Shown here: in pieces, positions 45,585-58,400 of the stretch
How the letters are laid out: the number at the start of each line of letters is the position of its first letter
Numbering within the stretch: the stretch's first letter is position 1
Assembly: GCF_048544455.1 (NCBI RefSeq)
Contig: NC_133538.1
Span: 25,977,969 to 26,041,968 of the forward strand
Length of the DNA stretch: 64,000 bases
Direction of reading: 5' to 3'
DNA from: Silene latifolia
Lineage: Eukaryota > Streptophyta > Magnoliopsida > Caryophyllales > Caryophyllaceae
Notes under the pieces: model-generated
What the model was told of the DNA's origin: nothing
Databases searched by the model: none
What the model saw: the letters and a program-made list of their open reading frames with translations, nothing else
Translations under genes and position numbers: made by a program

Positions 45585-47165
45585 CTAATCCTCCATCATA
45601 TCATCATTATCATCATCTTCCTCCATAGATGTTGAATCATCTCCACTCCCACTTTCACTTCCTTGCTCTTCCTCACTTTCTTCTTCCTCTTCTTGAGCTT
45701 CTTCTTCTTGAACATCTTCTTAAACCTCTTCTTCTTCACCTTCTTCATCAACATTCTCCTCTCCACCCGGTCTTCCACCACTAGAGGTGCTAGGAAAGAA
45801 AACTTCAATATCCGCCCAACTAGGCAAAGGAGATGATGGATCAAGAAGTCCTTGCCGAGCTAGATGTAGAAGGGGCAGATATTGGGCCTTATAAGCATCC
45901 ACTCTATCAATGTAAGCTTGCTTGTGCATTTCCCTCATGGGTAGAGTCATGTAATCATTTTCTACCTCGACATCTTTGGGTTTGAACTCGTGATACTCAA
46001 ATGGGTAGGGTGGTGTGATAATAGAGGAGGAGGGCTCGTCAATCTCGCCTCTTTGTTGATGAATAATATACTCGGTCTCCTCGGAGAGTGGAAGAAGGTA
46101 GTTCGGTCGGTGAACACTCAATCGGCAAATCTTTGAAGGCAAGGTGAAGGATCTAGCTTCATTGGTTAACCATCCATATTTGGTGTCAATAGGATCATGC
46201 TTGACCCACTTAAACTTGTGAATAATGGTATCCATGTCAATGTGATGACCTTCTTTAACCGCCACATAAGTGTTGTCTTTGTTGAAATTTGGGTTAAAGT
46301 GCTTGGCCAAATGGGTAACTAGTCCTCCATTTACAATGAAAGCGGTGCCCTCTTTACCACAATCGACATTAAGCCATCGTTCAACCAAAATTCTTAGAGC
46401 ATTATATGGCTTAGTATATTCCCTTCCTATTTTCAAGTCCGACTCAAGAAGAACACAATCGAGCTTGGTAAGATGATTAGTGCCATTTCTTTCTATCGAA
46501 GTATTCCCAATGACCTTATACCAAACTCTAATATCCGGATGGTGGACTAATAGAGCACGGCAATCATGAAAGCGCACAAATTTCTTTCCGGAAATTGCCT
46601 CCCAAAGAGGAGCGGGGTCATACTTGTCGGGGATCTTTATATATTTCGGGGTATCACGAAGGCCTAAAATCTTACTCAATTCGCCATAAGTGATGCGTCT
46701 ATAAACATTTGCAAGACTAAACTCGATGTGGGTTCTAGTCTCCACCCTTGTGACTTTCAAGGAACTCAAAAATTCCAAGGTAAGGGAGGGGTATGTCAAT
46801 TCTTTCATGGTAAACAATTTACCCAATCCCATAGCCTCAAAGAAGTATATGGTTTGTTCAAGAACACCCAGCTTTGTCAAAGCATCTTCACAAATAAATT
46901 TTGTAGGCATAATGGTCTTCTTAGCAAAGAGAACAAATTTATCCCTATGAGAGTCGGAAGTGAAATTTACCTCCGAATAATTGGATAATTGCTCAATGAC
47001 CGGAGTTGTTTATGTTGTAGCTTCCATAGGGGGGCCTTGTTGAACCTCCAACCTTGCCTTGTGGACTACCAATGCCTTTGACAATTGTTTTGCTTGAAGA
47101 GTTTGTTGCCTTTTTGAAAGTGTCTTCTTTAGGGGTGCCTTGTTACCTCCTTTAGTTCTTGCCAT
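45585..47165 (-). pseudogene. ATHILA ORF-1 family gene
   Basis: Minus strand, about 526 codons from ATG 47165 to TAG 45585-45587, with two in-frame stops (TAA 47010-47012 and TAA 45720-45722). The start is basic ('MARTKGGNKAPLKK'). The core has text typical of the ATHILA ORF-1 family (PF03078): 'RVETRTHIEFSLANVYRRIT', 'YGELSKILGLRDTPKYIKIP', 'YDPAPLWEAISG'. The end is strongly acidic (a run of Glu, Asp and Ser). In Athila elements this third gene lies between pol and the 3' LTR and has been discussed as env-like, but I see no signal peptide or membrane segment, so a nuclear or RNA-related role is as possible. It is the longest well-kept frame of this element, although pol is gone. Confidence 0.85.
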
Positions 47166-48209
47166 TCTTGATTATACCAAAGAAAGATTGAAATCTTCAA
47201 TTTTTAGTTATTCCCAAATCGATTTAAGATGAAATAATGTTGCTTTGTATCTTAAAAATCGACTCAAAAGTTGAAGATTTTGGTGTTTGAATCAATTGTT
47301 GTTGTAAAAGGAGTGATTAATTTTTGTTGTGAGGAAGTTTGGCTTTGATTTTGTTGAATTTGGTTGAGGAAATTTGGTTTTGTTGATGTAGAGGATGAGG
47401 GTTTTTGGGGTTTTTGGGTTTTGGGTAGTGTTTGAATGTAGAAGAAATGAAAATGAATGAGGGGAAAGGGTTTAAGAGACCCGTTATATTTGAAATAGCA
47501 GCAGGGGACAAGCGGACCAAGGACTGGGACGCTCTGATACTTCGCGTTTTGTCTCAGGAAAGGACGCCACAGGACGAGCGTCTTTCAGCAAAGACAAGCG
47601 GATTCTTCAATTTGAGATGAGCGTCATCCTGGACGGATGCTCGGATTATGTTACAGGGAGATACCTTAAAAATCAACTGCAGAAAGACGAGCGTCTTCTC
47701 TGTAAGACGAGCGTCCTGAATCAGACGAGCAGATTCCCAATTGAGACGCTCGGATTCTGTTACAGACCATTTTTTTGAATTCTGCAGCTCTACCAGCCAT
47801 GCGGATTGTATCTTGGATGCTCGGATTCCTTCACGATGAGCGAATTCCATTTTGGCCGCTCGGATTCCTCCTCGTCCACACGGATTCAGGTCCATCCGTG
47901 GGTGCTGCATAACCCGTAACATTTTCATTCTTCAATTCTCGTGTTCTTCATTGTAGGAACACTACAAAGGCATGAATATCCTAGGCAATTGCTATCCCCA
48001 CACTAAGTCAAAGTACTAAAAATTAATGAAATCATAAGTCCCTCCCTCACTTCTCTCAAAATGATGAATATCTTGATCAAGACACAAAAATATAAGTCCA
48101 AAAATGACAAAAATGCAATGTAAAAATTGAAATGCAAGTTAGGGAGTTAGAATATTTACAAATGGTTGTTTAGGGAGGACTCCACCAAACTCTCATCCAA
48201 TGTGAGATG
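47166..48209 (-). other. Athila 2 spacer in place of pol
   Basis: About 1 kb where RT, RNase H and integrase would be expected between protease and ORF-1. No such text is present. It carries the GAGCG repeat cluster 47490-47900. Confidence 0.75.
47490..47900. repeat. GACGAGCG / GCTCGGATTC repeat cluster (internal)
   Basis: About fifteen short units such as GACGAGCGTC, GACGAGCAGATTCC and GCTCGGATTC, in both orientations of the core, spaced about 20-35 bp. They relate to the LTR clusters 30990-31170 and 62100-62300. Confidence 0.85.
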
Positions 48210-51200
48210 TCAAGGGGGCATGTTCAAGGTGTTGTTGATGTTACTCAACACCTTGAAGAAGTAGTTAAAAGCTTGTTCATTGTCATGATAAAGGTCCTCA
48301 ATAGATCGTTGCAGTTGTTGTTCTCCGTGATGGTCTTGGTTCATAGCATTACCAATCCAGGGATTGAATATCCCTTCGAACTCATCATCCCAAAGACCGC
48401 AAACTTCGTCTACTTGATCATTAAAAATTTCTTGAGTTGATAGAGACAACTCTCCTTCTTTCTTGTTTTGGCCAATGAGGCCATCCTCTTCACTTGGCAT
48501 GGATGAGCTTTTCAAGCTCTCTTTGTTGCTATTCCCTTTCTCTTTTGATGGAGCATTATCAACTTTATTTTTCCATTGGAATTCCGACTTCTTCTTATCA
48601 TCCTTCTGGCTATAGTGATCAACCATAAAGCATGGTTCATGCAAACGGGGAGCTCTCATGGTCTTATCAAGATTGAAAGTTATGGTCTCGTCTCCCACTT
48701 CTACTGTAAGCTCTCCGTGCTTCACATCTATCATCGCAACCGCGGTGTACAAGAAAGGTCTACCTAGGATGATCGGAATATTGGAGTCTTCTTCCATGTC
48801 AACAATGACAAAGTCCAACGGGATGAAGAATTTGCCGATTCTCACGGGAACATCTTCCCATATCACTAACGGTGTCTTCGTTGATCTATCGGCCATTTGG
48901 AGTGTGATGTTGGTACATTTAAGCTCTCCTAGCCTTTTACTAACCGAATATGGCATAACACTCACGCTTGCTCCTAGATCACACAAAGCCTTGTTTATCG
49001 TGGTGTTGCCAATGGTACACGGTATTGAGAAGCTTCCCGGGTCTTTAAGTTTCTGAGGTGAACTTCCTTGAAGGACTGCACTACTCACCTTAGTGAAGGT
49101 GATAGTTTCAAGCTTCTGGATCGACTTCTTTTTCGTAAGGATGTCCTTCATGTTAATCATACATTAATCTCATTAATTTACATATTCATATATGAATAGA
49201 TTTATTTAGTCATAAATAAATACAAGATCTTATGCATGCAAACTTAACAAGATAAGAGAAGAAATGGTTTATCTTACATTGGGATTTCGGATTAAAAAGG
49301 GCACCAACAAATTCACCTATTTATTAGTTCTTGAGCTTCCTTATAATGGATTAACAAAAGGTCCAAAATAGAACCTCTCCCAAAAGTATATACCCAAGGA
49401 AATCCCTTAATAACTTATATAATTATGAACTAGTAAAAATATAAGTTTTACTTAAAATATGACACAAAATATTAATTTTTTTCTCTTGTAATTTTCGGCC
49501 AAGAGAGGAACGATTTTGAGAGATTTTTATTTCTCTAAGTTTTCACAATGGTAGAGAGAATTATTATTTCTTACACTAGAAATATATTATGAAGTAGTAG
49601 AATGAATCATAGAGGAAAAACCCTCTATATTTCCCTCTTGGAAAACCGGTGGGGAGGGGTGACTAGTGCCCAATGCATGAGCTAGTTTTTCTACCCAAGA
49701 AAGAATAGGTATGCAAGGCTACTAGTTAGATTTAATCATTGTGTTTTCCACTTAAAATAAAAACACAATACAAATCTTATACTCCCTCCATTATTTCGGC
49801 ACTTTTAACATAAAATGGATGGTCCATTTTATTTTGTCATTTGTCAATTGTGACATATGTGACATGTTACTTGACATGTGAAATTGAAATGTATTTTTAA
49901 CATATTAAAAATCAACATACTCATAAAATATGTCATATACAAAATCGACTAGTAATTCAGAATTACTTGTACCAAAACGGTTTATCAAATTATAAATTAC
50001 AACATCTTGTATTTATAATAAATTATTCATTCAATTTCGATTTCAAATTGTTTCGTAAACAATAATTTTATCTAAGTAATAAAACAATTCAATTACTTAG
50101 ACCGTATCTAATTTAATCGAATTATAATAAAACATGTTAATCTCACTCACAAATCATCCGTCAATTTTAAGCAATTTAATTAACTCGTATCGGCATACGA
50201 TTAATTAAATAATCAATTTAGGGTATTTACCTATAGGTATGACCTAAGGGGATCAACTGATCACCACCATCGCACGACAGTAATGTCAAACTCTAGTCAG
50301 CCAATCATTACCGATATGTGTGGACCAGTTGACTGTAAAATATTACATCCCACATGTATTCTTAAAATGAGATTTAAACATGTGATCATCATGGTCAACA
50401 GTTGTGATCGCATTATTGTCGGAGGACACATATTCCAACACTTCATGTACTTTGCATAGGCCGGCACGTGATTGATTAATTCCGTAAAAGGAATCGAGAC
50501 TTCCAAATTCTTCACAATTTCCATGAACTTTCCAAGTTGGTCATCAAACTTAGGCTTAGCTTGACGACTTAGGAATGGAAGTCTAATCACAATGGGCTCC
50601 TTCTCCTTGGCCTTTTCTTGACTTTTCCTTGAAACTTCTTCTTTTGTTGGTTCATCTTCCTTAGAGTTTTGCACAACTTCTTCTTTGTCACTAGCTTCCA
50701 CAACTTCATCCTCAACTTGCTTCTTTGGTCCTTCATATCTCGTACCACTCCTCAAGTGAATGGCACTAACCGTTTCATGTCTTGGGGGATTACCTTGAGG
50801 TGGTAATTGCCCCTTTTGTCTTTGAGAGTTTGAAGATGCTAGTTGGGTCAATTGAGTTTCCATCATTTTTGTGTGGGCTAGAATGTTGTTGATGGTGATG
50901 TCCTTTGCTTGGCTATCTTTTTGCATTGGAGTGAAAAATTGTTGTTGATTCTTTTGCATTTGGAGGACCGCTTTTTGAACATCAAAACCTTGGTCATTTT
51001 ATTGATTGTATGGAGTTTGATTTTGGTAACCTTGATTTTGGTTGAAAAAGGGTCTTTGATTTTGGTTTCTCATGGGAGGTGGGGTGTATGTTTGTTGAGG
51101 GTTTTGAACATTTTGGCTTTTGTATGAGAGATTTGGGTGGAATTTGGTGTTTTCATTGTAATACTTGGAATAAGGGGTACCACTCTTGTATGTTTGAAAA

Positions 51201-52306
51201 GCATTCACTTGTTCATTTGTTCCCCTACATTCACTTTGGTCATGTCCCAAAGTTCCACAATTCTCACATATCCCAATTGGGATTGATGAAGATGCTACCA
51301 TGGCATTAACATGATGCATTGGTGATTTTGAGGCTTCTTCAAGTTTAGCCATAGCCTTCTCAAACTTTAAGTTGATGGTATCAATATGAGCACTAAGTTG
51401 AGCACCCAATTGAGTAATAGAGTCCACTTCATGCTTTCCTCCTCTAGTAGCCTTGCGAGGTCTACTATATAGTGAATTATGGACCGCCATTTCCTCAATC
51501 TTGTTCCAAGTTTCATTATCGTCATCTTCGCTGAACATACCATTTGATCCCATGTTGAGAATGTTTCTTGACTCTTTATAAAGACCATTCCAAAATTGTT
51601 GTACCAAGAACCACTCGCTAAGTCCATGATGAGGACATGAGCGACAAATTCCTTTGAACCGCTCCCAAGCTTCATACAAAGATTGTTCATCCCTTTTCTT
51701 AAAACCCGTAATTTGAGCTCTTTGCATGTTAGTCTTTTCTGGAGGGTAGAATTTTTTGTAGAAAGGTAGAGCCAACTTCTTCCAAAAGTCAATTCCTAGA
51801 GTAGCCTTATCAATGCTTTTCAACCATTGTTTTGCGGTGCCGATTAGAGAAAAAGGAAATAAGACCCATCGAATTTTTACTTCAGTCACACCGGTTTGTG
51901 AAATCGCATCACAATAGTTACAAAAAGTTTCCATGTGAGAGTGAGGGTCTTCACTAGGCATCCCCCCAAATTGGTTTCTTTCGACTAATTGGATAAATGC
52001 GGATTTAGCAATGAAATTTCCGGTTAAGTGTTGTGGTGTGGGAGTACCATTGGGTAGGTTCTCCTCGGTTGGTACGGAATGTGATGAAAATTTAGGCATT
52101 GTTGGTTGATTTTGTGATTGATTTGGTGTTGGGTTCTCCTCACCTTCTCTTGCAAAAGGGTTGATGAACTCAATAGTATTTGGTTGAATATCTACAACAT
52201 CACCAATATCTCTCAAAGTACCTCTAGCAAGTCTTCTATTGGTTGTCAAAGTCCTTTCAATTTCGTGATCAATAGGTAACAAGTTACCTTGTGATCTTCT
52301 AGACAT
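48210..52306 (-). pseudogene. Athila 2 gag-protease, interrupted by a solo copia LTR
   Basis: The likely start is 'MSRRSQGNLLPID' at 52306, 117 bp from the PBS. The gag core reads 'FPFSLIGTAKQWLKSI', 'LALPFYKKFYPPEKTN', 'LYEAWERFKGICRSCPHHG'. A zinc-knuckle 'CENCGTLGHDQSEC' lies near 51260. A TAA at 50999-51001 stops the frame, but it continues to 'HVPAYAKYMK' at 50446. A 1,290-bp solo LTR (49151-50440) then intervenes, and text resumes with 'DILTKKKSIQ' and the protease: 'ALCDLGASVSVMPYSV' (DLG/A active-site region) and 'PIILGRPFL'. The end is at 48210 after a frame-specific tail. Gag forms particles and protease matures them. Apart from the one stop and the insertion the frame is well kept. 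Confidence 0.92.
49151..50440 (-). mobile_element. Solo LTR of the copia A family
   Basis: On the minus strand it starts TGTTGGAATATGTGTCCTCC and ends like the copia A LTR. It is flanked by CTTCA on both sides (49146-49150 and 50441-50445) with no internal element sequence. Solo LTRs come from recombination between two LTRs. It is more diverged from the copia A LTRs than those are from each other. Confidence 0.95.
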
Positions 52307-52422
52307 GCAAAATATCAAACAACTTGAAAACAATTAGAACAAACCTTGAGGAGTTTTACTTCCCCAAGGCAAACAAAGACACAACTAATAACAATCTAGG
52401 AAATCAAATCAAGTTAACACCG

Positions 52423-52440
52423 TCCCCGGCAACGGCGCCA
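52423..52440 (-). promoter_or_regulatory. Athila 2 primer-binding site, tRNA-Asp
   Basis: The minus strand reads TGGCGCCGTTGCCGGGGA, the usual Athila tRNA-Asp site, 4 bp from the LTR edge at 52445. Confidence 0.92.
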
Positions 52441-52444
52441 TTTT

Positions 52445-52887
52445 TGGTCGGACTCACTTGGAGCTTAATTTTCGGTTACTTGTCGTTAGGAGCACCTAGA
52501 CCAAAACAATATTTATAACTTAACAAACAACTCTTACTATTAGTAAAGATGTAAGTAAAGGTCGGATCCAAAGGGACGGGTATTGATGTAGGATTTTCGA
52601 TTGCAAGTAGCGGTGTCTAGGGGTGTCACGATTTGGGTTGAGATAAGAAGATCACTAAACTAAATAGCAACAAAAGTAAACAAGCAAGATGATTAAAATG
52701 AGATGTAAACAATTGACTAAAAGCACTAGGGTGTCATGGGGTCATAGGGGATTAATGGGAATTGATCATACAAACATATTCTCAAATTATAAGCAAGCAA
52801 TTATTGTTGTGATGGATCGAGTTGGTTTATATCTTACAATCCTAGGAAGGTTTGGGTCCCGGAGCCGAATCGATTAGATTGTACAAC
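52445..52887 (-). mobile_element. Athila 2 5' LTR, first part
   Basis: Matches 29735-30176 of the partner LTR closely. It is cut at 52887 by copia C; the TSD ACAAC is 52883-52887 and 61308-61312. Confidence 0.93.
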
Positions 52888-53726
52888 TGTTGGGGCTTGT
52901 GTCCTCCACAGTTAGTGTAATGACATATAAATCTCTAAAAGGATCAAAGGGTATACTTTTGTATTATTATCAGTTGGTCCACGTTTATCAGTATCGGTTG
53001 GCTTGCTAGATAAGTTTGACGTTATTGTCATACAGATGGCGGTGATCAACTGGTCCCTAAAAGTCACACCTATAGGATACGTTTGAGAGATGTGACGGTA
53101 TGAAAATACAGTCATATTGATGCCTAATATGACTAAGCGGTTAGTCGGAGTTATTGACTAAAAATTAGTCAAACGCGATGTTGAGATAATTATTTAATAC
53201 GGATTAAATAATAATGGCTAAGGTGAATTAAGCAGTTAATTCGTAAATTGAATATAATCGATTATATTTAATTAATGTATATTGAGTTGATTAATTATAC
53301 AATATTGTCATTGTCGGACAAGTATTAACATGTCGACTGATTCATGTTATTAGTCGATATTTTAATATACGATAACGGATGACGATTTATAATTAAAACC
53401 CATCATATACATTTAGCAAAACGAGTCGGACCACGAGATAAATAAGGAGAGAGTGGAAAGCCCACAAAAAGGCTCTCTCAATATTGCATGGCAATTAGAG
53501 AGTAATTTCTAGCACAAGGGGCATAGTCTCAGACGATCTTGGGTGCAACGATTAGGAGGAAATCTCCGTTGATTTCTGTTCTTAGGCCGCGTTTTTCACA
53601 TAGGACCCGAGGTTGATTCTTATTCCTTTATCGTTTCTCTTGTTTTTCGTTTATGACAATTAATCATATGATAAATTACGTTATAGTCCTTAATTTTAAG
53701 GGGTTTTATACGGATATTACCATACA
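52888..53726 (+). mobile_element. Copia C 5' LTR (carries a 144-bp deletion)
   Basis: TGTTGGGGCTTGTGTCC...CCATACA. At 53465 the text jumps from 'gaaagcccac' to 'aaaaaggctc', where the right LTR has 144 extra bases. Confidence 0.93.
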
Positions 53727-53728
53727 AG

Positions 53729-53740
53729 TGGTATCAGAGC
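53729..53740 (+). promoter_or_regulatory. Copia C primer-binding site, initiator-Met tRNA
   Basis: TGGTATCAGAGC, the standard copia site, 2 bp after the 5' LTR. Confidence 0.92.
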
Positions 53741-55440
53741 AAGGCCACGTAAATTTTTCATCGTGATTTTCATAAAACGATTTGAATCGATATTGTTTTG
53801 CCTTGAAAACCGTGCCCTGTTATAGACGGCTGCTTTATTTTTTTCGTGCATTGAAAACCGTGCCATACGGCTCACGGCTGATTAGTCGATGTGTCTCGAT
53901 CGATTGGTTTTGTTTTCGTTTTATTATTGCATATTGTTATTATAATCGGTTTTCATAGCAATATGTTCAAATTTTATCAATTGTAGATTTAATTTTATAC
54001 GAATTAGATCAAAATTGCAATTGGTCTTGTTTTGTTCAATCGTTTTTCACGAGGGTTTTGATGTTTGGTATTTGCCAATGCTCTCGGCATGAGCTGCTGA
54101 AAAAAAAAAAAAAATTTTGTTTTGCTCATGGTCCAGCCGTGAAAGAAAAAAAAAATTTCGTGTTTAATTTTTTTTTTTTGGCCATAAAATGTACATTATA
54201 CGGATGTTGTACACTCGCTTGATTGTGAAACGGTTCACACACGTACCATTTAGTTACGGATTTTCATGAATTAAAATTAAGTTGATAGAAGCGGTATTGT
54301 CACATAATATTAATTGTTAAAAGGTGGTTTGGATAAATTTAACATAATTACGGAATTATGTCACGAATAAATTTTGTTTTAGTTGATGCATTCTTTTTAT
54401 TTATCGTTACTTTTGAATGCCATGAATGTTTTTATTACGTATTTAATTTTACAAACGGTTGTAACTTAGTGTGGCTTTAGTAGAACATGTTACCGTAATG
54501 ATGGAACACGGTCTTGGTTGTATTTTGAGATCTCGCATCTCCGTTTTGGATTTTTCCTTGTAATTAGAGTTTTAATTTAGAATGTAAATAGGTTTATATT
54601 TTGTAAATTTTAAATTGTAATTTTGAGAAGACCAAAGATGGAGATCGGATGCTCACTCCCGCTGCATGGATCAAGATGGAACATCAAGACAAGCGTTTCG
54701 GGTCCAACGGTGGATTCCAAAGTTGTATTATGTTCATTTTGCTAGGATCGGCCACACTAGGACTTTTATTTACGTTTTGTTTTTTTTTTTTTTTTTTCAT
54801 CGTAACGATAGTTTGCATCATTTTCCGCCTAAAACCAAACCACCTAATATTTGCATGAAAACTCACTCATATAGAGGTTACGCGTTAGTTTTCTATGACA
54901 TACAGATGTTACACGGTCTTTCTAAGCCATCACCTAAGTTAATTCATTCAAGTAATGCTAGATTTTCGTTCACTTTAAATGAATTAAAACTAAGTTGATG
55001 GGATCTTCCTCGTATAACCAAAAATTGAGAATAGTCTTTATAGGTCAAACTCCAATGAATCCCTTCTTCGTCGGTAGGCATAATATGACCCCTTCTACGT
55101 CGGGTAAGATGGAACTGATTGACCTATTTTATCTCAACACTATGGTCACTCGTACGATCATGTGATTATGGTGGACTATAGATAGGATTTACGGAAATCT
55201 ATCGACCGAGAGTTCTAACGGTAGAACTAGCCAAACAGTAGGCTTATCAATTTACAGAAATTGAGTCTTGGGATCATTTGTATAATTCTTGAGGTAGATC
55301 GATTATACAAGTGCAATGAGTCTACACGTTAAAATGAATTTTAAATAGACTTAAATCACCTCGATGAGTTGCTTATTTCGTTTTGTTTTTCCTTTCTTTT
55401 TCAGTGTAGGATCATGATCATTTAAACTGCGAATAACAAA
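53741..55440 (+). other. Copia C leader
   Basis: AT-rich, with A- and T-homopolymers near 54100, 54150 and 54785. Part of 55020-55330 resembles the copia A leader near 12900-13060. No gene seen. Confidence 0.65.
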
Positions 55441-58400
55441 ATGGCTGGCCGTATGAACGACCCAATGCCAAGTGCCACATTGGACCGTGAGTCCTGGCTT
55501 TGGATCTTCATGAATCAGATGAATCAGTCTACTCGACTGAAGAATGATGTATCAAATTTCGCGGACTGGGGGGCGGCATTACGGAATGCTGCCATTGCTG
55601 ACGAGAAGCTCAAATATCTGACTGAGCCCATCCCGCCAAACCCAGGCCCCACGGCTGGAGCTAACGAGATCGCCACGTATAGCGATTTCGTCATGGAAGC
55701 GGGTGCGATAAAGAATGTACTCATTTTTGCAATGGAATCCAATTTGCAGAAATGCTTCATAGCCCAAGGTGCAAACAAGATTTTCACCACGCTCACTAAG
55801 GAATTCTCGAAAGCACCAAGAATCGTGACCTATGAGCATACCTGTCGCTTCTTTGAGTCGAAACTCCAGAAGGGCCAACCGGTTAGCCCACACATTCTCA
55901 GCATGATTGAGAATGTCGAGAAACTGGAGGCACTTGATTGTAAGATCAGTGAGAACATCGTGATTGACCGCATGCTTCATTCACTCCATGATGGTTTTGC
56001 GCTCTTCAGAGCCAATTACTATATGAATGATTTGAAGAAAAGTCCTCATGCACTACACTCCTTTCTCGTACAGACCGAGAAGGACATGAAGTTTAGTGGG
56101 AGCCTGAAACAGGATGTTCTCATTGTGTCAAACAAGGGCAAGGGTAAGGGCAAAGCTCAGGCAGACCTAGTAGTAGGTAAACCGAAGTTTAAGAAGTCGG
56201 GATCGGGTAAGAGTGGGCCTGGTGAGTCGAGCACCTCACCAGGCGCGACAAAGAGCAAGACCGGTAACATGGAATGCCACCATTGCCACAAGACTGGGCA
56301 TTGGAGGCGTACATGTCCTGTATACCATGAGGACATAAAAGCAGGTCGCGTTACTCCTGTTGGTATGTCTTCTTCTTCTTCTACTTTTATTCATATGATT
56401 GAGATTAACCATGCAAGTTACGAAACTTGGGTACTAGATACTGGTTGTGGTTCTCATCTATGCAATCATGTGCAGGGGCTCCGAAACATCGAACCCCTTG
56501 TAAAGGGTGAGGTGGACCTGCGTGTCGGGAATGGAGCGCGAGTGGTCTGCCTCGAGGGGAACATATGTGATCCAGCTTCCTAGCGGATTTGAGTTATTTT
56601 TATATAACTTCTATTATGTACCCAGTCTATCCAAAAACATTATTTCAGTTTCTGCACTTGACAAACTTGGTTTTTCATTTGTAATAGAGAATAATAGCTG
56701 CATTTTCTCATTACACGATATGATTTATGGCAAGGCAGTCTCCATGAATGGAATTTATGTTTTAGATCAGACCACTGATATTGCACGTAATGAATAAAAA
56801 GTTAAAGGTTGGTGACAAAGATCAAACTTATCTATGGCACTGCCGTATGGGACACATTAATGAGAAACGCGTTAAACAACTCATAAAGAATGGAGCTATC
56901 TCGGCCTTTGATTTTTAATCATTTGGCACATGTGAATCATGTCTCATTGGTAAGATGACTCGAATTTCCTTCAAAGGTGTTGGAATGCGCGCTGCTGACC
57001 TATTAGGACTCATACATATGGATGTGTGTGGACCTATGTCAATCACCGCACGAGAAGGCTATAGGTATTTCATCACTTTCACGGACGATTTAAGTAGATA
57101 TGGCTATGTCTACTTAATGAAGCATAAAAGTGAGTCCTTTGAGAAATTCAAAGAATACCAGAATCGGGTCCAGAACCAACTGGGTAGAAAGATTAAAACA
57201 CTACGATCAGACCGTGGTGGCGAGTATCTTTCACACGAGTTTGATCAACACCTTAAGGACTGTGGGATTGCCTTACAGTTAACTCCACCTGGAACACCTC
57301 AATTGAATGGTGTGTCCGAACGGAGAAATCGAACACTACTTGATATGGTTCGATCCATGATGAGTCACACCGTATTGCCTGATTCATTGTGGGGTTATGC
57401 TCTTCACACCGCTCTAATACTTAACCGAAGTCCGTCTAAAACTGTTGACAAGACTCCATATGAACTATGGAAGGGAACGGTCCCTAACTTGTCCTTTATA
57501 CGGGTTTGGGGCTGCGAGGCTTATGTCAAGTGGAGACACAAGGATAAGCTCGGCCCACGATCAGTCACGACATACTTTATAGGTTATCCTAAAGGAACAT
57601 TTGGTCATTACTTCTATTCGCCAACCGAACAACGTGTATTTGTTGCGGCTAGTGCGACATTCTTATAGAAGGAGTTTCTCGAGAACGCGAAGAGTAATAG
57701 AACCTTTGAGCTGTTGGAGATTCCAGAACCAAATACCGAGCAACCATTGGAGGAACCAGTTCCTTCAATCCCGGCTGCGGTTAGTATTCCTGAGGAACCT
57801 AGGAGGTCGGGAAGAGTCTCTATTCCTCCGGACAGATACATAGGTATGGTCGAGGAACATGACATAGATGACATTCTGCTCTTAACAAGTAGTGAACCCG
57901 CAACCTATAAAGATGCCATCACTAGTTCTGACTCAAAGCTATGGCTTGAGGCCATGCAATCCGAGATGGACTCCATGTATGAGAACAACGTATGGGATCT
58001 TGTTGACTTGCCTGCTAAGGTTCGTCCCCTTCAATGCAAATGGCTTTACAAGATAAAGCATTCCGTGGAAGGTCAACAAGACATCTATAAAGCACGACTA
58101 GTTGCTAAAGGTTTCACCCAAGTGCCAGGTTTGCACTACGATGAAAATTTTGCACCCGTAGTCATGTTGCGTTCCATTCGGATCATCTTAGCGATTGCCG
58201 CTTTTCATGACTATGAAATTTGGCAGATGGATGTGAAAACCGCCTTCTTAAATGGTTATTTGGAGGAAGAGTTGTACATAGTACAACCCGAAGGTTTCAT
58301 CGATCCTGAACATCCTAAGAAAGTGTGCAAGCTTAAGCGTTCCATTTATGGACTTAAGCAAGCTTCTCGGAGTTGGAATCATCGTTTCGACCAAGTGATA

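Noticed and set aside
45596-45844. Lysine-rich 82-codon frame
   Set aside because: Shifted-frame reading of the acidic end of ATHILA ORF-1.
48658-49056. 132-codon plus-strand frame
   Set aside because: Antisense shadow of the Athila protease, which has clear family motifs on the minus strand.
54649-54998. Frames around a long T-run in the copia C leader
   Set aside because: Open only because of the homopolymer; no similarity to gag, which starts at 55441.
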